Shown here in pieces: positions 61,371 through 64,000 of a stretch of DNA of 64,000 nt. A program made the position numbers and the translations under genes. The notes under the pieces are model-generated. The model searched no databases. It was given only the letters and a program-made list of their open reading frames with translations, and was not told the DNA's origin. Source of the DNA: DATJGR01 sp963812255 (GTDB taxonomy: Bacteria > Pseudomonadota > Gammaproteobacteria > Pseudomonadales > Azotimanducaceae); NCBI GenBank assembly GCA_963812255.1, contig CAWEUM010000005.1:62001-126000 (forward strand), in the 5' to 3' direction. Numbering within the stretch: the first letter of the stretch is position 1; the number at the start of each line of letters is the position of its first letter.

Positions 61371-62176
61371 CGACCGCCAACGACTTCAAAGAGGCGCGGT
61401 TGGAACTTTCCCAAACCGGCGTGACCATCGTGCCTTCGTTGGTGAGTCGCCCGGAAGCGGCACAGATTCGCGCACGCCTCCTGGCGACGGCCGAGGCATT
61501 CCGTCAAAGCGGCGCCAGCACCTTCATGCCGGAACTGGATCCGAACGACCGCAACGTACGGGTGTTCAACCTCATCGGACTGGACGACACCTTTCGCCAA
61601 CTGATCCTGCATTCTGCCGCGCTGCCCTTCGTGCGCGAACTGCTTGGCGAACATTTCATGATCTCGAATTTCACCGCGAACATTGCGCTGCCGGGCAGCC
61701 GCAGCATGGCGTTGCACTCCGACCAGGCATTGGTTGCGCCGGAGCCATGGCTCTCGCCGTGGTCGATGAATGTCATCTGGTGCCTGGACGACATCCACGA
61801 AGCCAATGGGGCAACGCGTTATATTCCTGGCAGCCACCGCTATCGGACGATTGGCGATCTTCCGATCGACCCGATGCAACACACGGTGGCATTCGAAGCC
61901 CCCGCCGGCTCTCTCGTGATCATGGATGGGCGTGTGTGGCATACGTCTGGCGCGAACGTCACCGCCAACGAAGAGCGTGCGCTGTTGTTCGCCTACTACT
62001 CGGCCGACTTCGTGCGACCACAGGTCAACTGGAACGCTCTGTTGTCGGCCGCCACCCAATCGGCATTATCTGGCGAACTGCACGCGCGACTCGGATTGGG
62101 ACCGGCCGCAAACGTACGCGTTGCTGGCGAGATTCTGTCCGCGAGGTTCCAACAGCAAGGAGCCGCGGATGAGTGA
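61367..62176 (+). CDS. PhyH-type dioxygenase (phytanoyl-CoA dioxygenase family)
   Basis: A 269-residue Fe(II)/2-oxoglutarate dioxygenase of the phytanoyl-CoA family. The iron ligands are His117 and Asp119 (SMALHSDQAL) and His192 (GRVWHTSGAN), and Arg204 (NEERALL) should bind 2-oxoglutarate. NVIWCLDDIHEANGATRYIP is the conserved core strand region. These enzymes hydroxylate lipids, alkaloids or secondary metabolites. The ATG at 61367 overlaps the stop of the propeller gene, and the stop overlaps the start of a second PhyH gene, so the three are translationally coupled. Confidence 0.92.
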   Translation: MTTANDFKEARLELSQTGVTIVPSLVSRPEAAQIRARLLATAEAFRQSGASTFMPELDPNDRNVRVFNLIGLDDTFRQLILHSAALPFVRELLGEHFMISNFTANIALPGSRSMALHSDQALVAPEPWLSPWSMNVIWCLDDIHEANGATRYIPGSHRYRTIGDLPIDPMQHTVAFEAPAGSLVIMDGRVWHTSGANVTANEERALLFAYYSADFVRPQVNWNALLSAATQSALSGELHARLGLGPAANVRVAGEILSARFQQQGAADE

Positions 62177-62969
62177 GCAGCCCATCGATCACCTGCCCGT
62201 ACCGACACGGTATGTTGAACAGGCGCTGGCGGATCTACGGGAATTCGGCTTATGTCTGATGGTGGATGTCCTGGACGCGCCAACGTTGGCGCGCGCACGC
62301 GAAGCCCTCTACCGGGCCGCGGACGACGACAGGACGCGGTTTCGCGAGCGCAAGGACTTTGCCCTCGATCAGAACGATCGCAACCAACGCGTCTGGAATC
62401 TTCTGAATCGCGATTCGGTGTTCGGCGACCTCGCTGAACACCCCGTCGCGATGCATCTGGTGAAAGCGACGCTCGGTTGGCCTGCGTTGTTGAGCAACAT
62501 CTCAGGGAACATCACCGACCCGGGCGCGGCGGTGGGTGTGTTACACGCTGATCAGGTGTTCGTGCCGGAGCCGTGGCCCGCGACACCGCAGGGCATCAAC
62601 GTAGCCTGGTGTCTGGATGACTTTACCGCGGCCAATGGCGCCACCGAAGTTGTCGTTGGCAGTCATCGATGGCACCGGATGCCGAAGGTCAGCGATGCAA
62701 ACGTCCCAATGCTGCCGGTGATCGCCCGAGCCGGCAGCTTGTTTGCTTTTGAAAGCCGCCTGTGGCACCGCAGCGGCACCAATACCACGCGCGCCAGTCG
62801 GCGCGGCGCAGTGTTTCCGTTCTACACCACGCCGATCTACCGGACGCAGGAAAACTGGTTCCTGTCGCTGGATCCTGGGGTGGTGCGATATGCGTCAGAA
62901 ACGATGCGTACGCTGCTGGCATACAAGTCCGAAGGGTTCGGCCTGGTGTACGGAGAATCCCCTCAGTAA
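62169..62969 (+). CDS. PhyH-type dioxygenase, second copy
   Basis: A 266-residue paralogue of the preceding dioxygenase. The iron ligands are His126 and Asp128 (GVLHADQVF) and His200 (RLWHRSGTN), with Arg211-212 nearby for 2-oxoglutarate. The GINVAWCLDDFTAANGATEV region aligns with the same strand in the first copy, so the two arose by duplication; the ends differ. ATG 62169 overlaps the upstream stop by eight bases. The pair could oxidise two positions of one substrate or form a heteromer. Confidence 0.92.
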   Translation: MSEQPIDHLPVPTRYVEQALADLREFGLCLMVDVLDAPTLARAREALYRAADDDRTRFRERKDFALDQNDRNQRVWNLLNRDSVFGDLAEHPVAMHLVKATLGWPALLSNISGNITDPGAAVGVLHADQVFVPEPWPATPQGINVAWCLDDFTAANGATEVVVGSHRWHRMPKVSDANVPMLPVIARAGSLFAFESRLWHRSGTNTTRASRRGAVFPFYTTPIYRTQENWFLSLDPGVVRYASETMRTLLAYKSEGFGLVYGESPQ

Positions 62970-62988
62970 ATCCGTCTGTGGTGTCGGG

Positions 62989-63261
62989 CTACACCGGATT
63001 CTGGCACGCCGCGATTTCGTTCTCGGTCACGGCGAGATCCTTAGCGGCGGATGCGAGGTCTTCAGCCGTCGCATTCGCGGTACTGACGTCGTTGATCAAG
63101 CGGGCCATCACCTGGTCCGCGCCGAAGTGGCTGGCGGTGCGCGCAACTGCGCTGAACAGGCTGCCGAGGCCGCGCCTCTTCTGAACGCTTTGCGCCTGTT
63201 TGATTTTCTGGTTGAGGCGCGCCTGCTGAGCGGCCTCCGGATACAGTTCAAAATGCGGAAT
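62989..63261 (-). CDS. Possible small coiled-coil protein without an ATG start
   Basis: A minus-strand frame ends at 62989 with a stop and reads protein-like over about 85 codons: PEAAQQARLNQKIKQAQS, then LFSAVARTASHFGADQVMAR and a helical NDVSTANATAEDLASAAKDL ending AACQNPV. The composition is that of a real soluble helical protein. No ATG or GTG start is found at the 5-prime end; ATT 63261 is the best of the poor options. It lies 26 bases after the uracil-DNA glycosylase stop. It may be a decayed gene or start at a rare codon. Apart from it, nothing else is visible between 62970 and 63286. Confidence 0.4.
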   Translation of the reverse strand: MPHFELYPEAAQQARLNQKIKQAQSVQKRRGLGSLFSAVARTASHFGADQVMARLINDVSTANATAEDLASAAKDLAVTENEIAACQNPV

Positions 63262-63286
63262 AAAACACCGGGGCCGCTTACGCTTC

Positions 63287-64000
63287 TCAGCACTTCATCC
63301 ATGGCGCGAGCGCGCTTTCGGCCATCGCAGCCCAATTCCGGTTGGCCGCCGGATTAGCCGGACTGGGATGCGGCAGATAACCGACCGGCATTTGCCCCTG
63401 CACCACCGCGCGCGCCCTCCCTTCGGCAAAACGCCCGATACCGATCACGGCAGCCGGCACCACCACGTCAAGCAACGAACGCAACGCCGCGTCGCACGCC
63501 GCGATCAGCGGATCGGATTCGACCCGGCGCAGTTTGTCCGGCGGCAGATTGCGGCCGTCTTTGATGAACAGCAACGGACAATAATTCCACACGAAGAACC
63601 GTTCGAAAAAATGTTCCGCGCGGCCGAAGCGCTCGCGCGCCCAACCCCAGAATCGGCTGCCGCTGCCTTCGCGCCGATGACAGTCGAATCCGGTGAGCGG
63701 GTATTTGGGATGCTGCAACGGCAAGGGTCGCCGCAGCGGTGCCTCGATGCCCACCCAGTCCCGTGCCATCACCACATCGCCGAACGGCACGCCGGTCTGC
63801 GCCATGCCCCATGGCCCGGGGTTCATGCCCAACAGCAGCACACGACCGCGTTCCTTGCCGTAGCGCTGCAAGTAGGTGCGATGTGCCGGCCACGCGTAGC
63901 GCAACGGATTGTAGATATGGCTCGGCGAAACGAATTCGAGCACATCCACCGCGCGGCCCAGACGTTGCGCAACATTGACAGCCGCGTTAAGGGGCGGCAC
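63287..64000 (-). CDS. SMUG1-type uracil-DNA glycosylase
   Basis: A DNA repair glycosylase removing uracil and related bases. The motif A segment VLLLGMNPGPWGMAQTGVPF is typical of SMUG1, where Asn acts in catalysis, and the motif B-type HPSPANPAAN sits near the end. The VYNPL-like segment SHIYNPLRYAWPAH at the start binds substrate. The frame begins with GTG at the window edge (64000), and 237 residues is close to the full length; the true start may lie just beyond. The possible coiled-coil gene follows it. Confidence 0.9.
   Translation of the reverse strand: MPPLNAAVNVAQRLGRAVDVLEFVSPSHIYNPLRYAWPAHRTYLQRYGKERGRVLLLGMNPGPWGMAQTGVPFGDVVMARDWVGIEAPLRRPLPLQHPKYPLTGFDCHRREGSGSRFWGWARERFGRAEHFFERFFVWNYCPLLFIKDGRNLPPDKLRRVESDPLIAACDAALRSLLDVVVPAAVIGIGRFAEGRARAVVQGQMPVGYLPHPSPANPAANRNWAAMAESALAPWMKC

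Noticed and set aside
1..64000. tRNA, rRNA or CRISPR loci
   Set aside because: I saw no cloverleaf with a T-loop GTTCGA pattern, no ribosomal sequence and no regularly spaced direct repeats. A covariance search was not possible.

Overview
The window looks like a GC-rich gammaproteobacterial chromosome, probably from an uncultured or environmental lineage. Supporting signs are a single-chain pyruvate carboxylase, two small proteins of gammaproteobacterial type (841-1704 and 11841-12146), GGGTC-cored palindromes between genes, and a large share of catabolic enzymes (amidohydrolases, epoxide and haloalkane hydrolases, P450, TauD, PhyH, short-chain dehydrogenases). I saw no rRNA, tRNA, CRISPR array, phage gene or intact transposase. 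Family names come from motif recognition alone; no database search was run.

Layout. 1-6300: cysE, a conserved coiled-coil protein, gap (GAPDH), a DUF4136 lipoprotein, and an overlapping PAP2 phosphatase/LtaS-like sulfatase pair. 6300-12700: a ScyD-like gene remnant, an amidohydrolase, pyc and two small genes. 12700-16150: amt with a candidate sigma-54 promoter and a terminator, a haloalkane-dehalogenase-like hydrolase and a TauE/SafE permease. 16150-18700: a cytochrome/TPR pseudogene in two oppositely oriented pieces, then an overlapping DUF1801-GNAT-methyltransferase operon. 18700-26400: an lldD-like oxidase behind ppdK, a VOC protein, and a minus-strand operon of two tiny genes, a D-aminoacylase-like amidohydrolase and an epoxide hydrolase. 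26500-28270: a ferritin-like protein and a TetR regulator, followed by 447 bases of nested inverted repeats.

28270-36340 is a catabolic patchwork: amidohydrolase, dienelactone hydrolase, a frameshifted SDR, an HpaB/AbfD-type flavoprotein, an APH-type kinase, an amidase and an SDR. 36340-50620 is mostly housekeeping: RIO kinase, PEP-mutase/ICL-like enzyme, GST, PBP4-type peptidase, a DUF2254-like membrane protein, MFS, pirin, methyltransferase, OmpA lipoprotein, crotonase and an APC permease. 50640-59220 is a second oxidative region: GST, globin and TauD on the minus strand, divergent from P450 plus TetR, then a decayed serine hydrolase, an aldo/keto reductase, an LLM oxidoreductase and an SDR. 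59300-62970 holds a frameshifted secreted propeller protein with a haem motif, tightly coupled to two PhyH-type dioxygenases. The window ends in a SMUG1-type uracil-DNA glycosylase.

How the genes work together. Central carbon genes cluster around pyruvate: lldD could oxidise a 2-hydroxyacid to pyruvate, ppdK converts pyruvate to PEP, and pyc makes oxaloacetate. The rest reads as an aerobic scavenger of hydrophobic or amide- and ester-bearing compounds. Gene decay is common: three frameshifted or truncated genes and two gene remnants.
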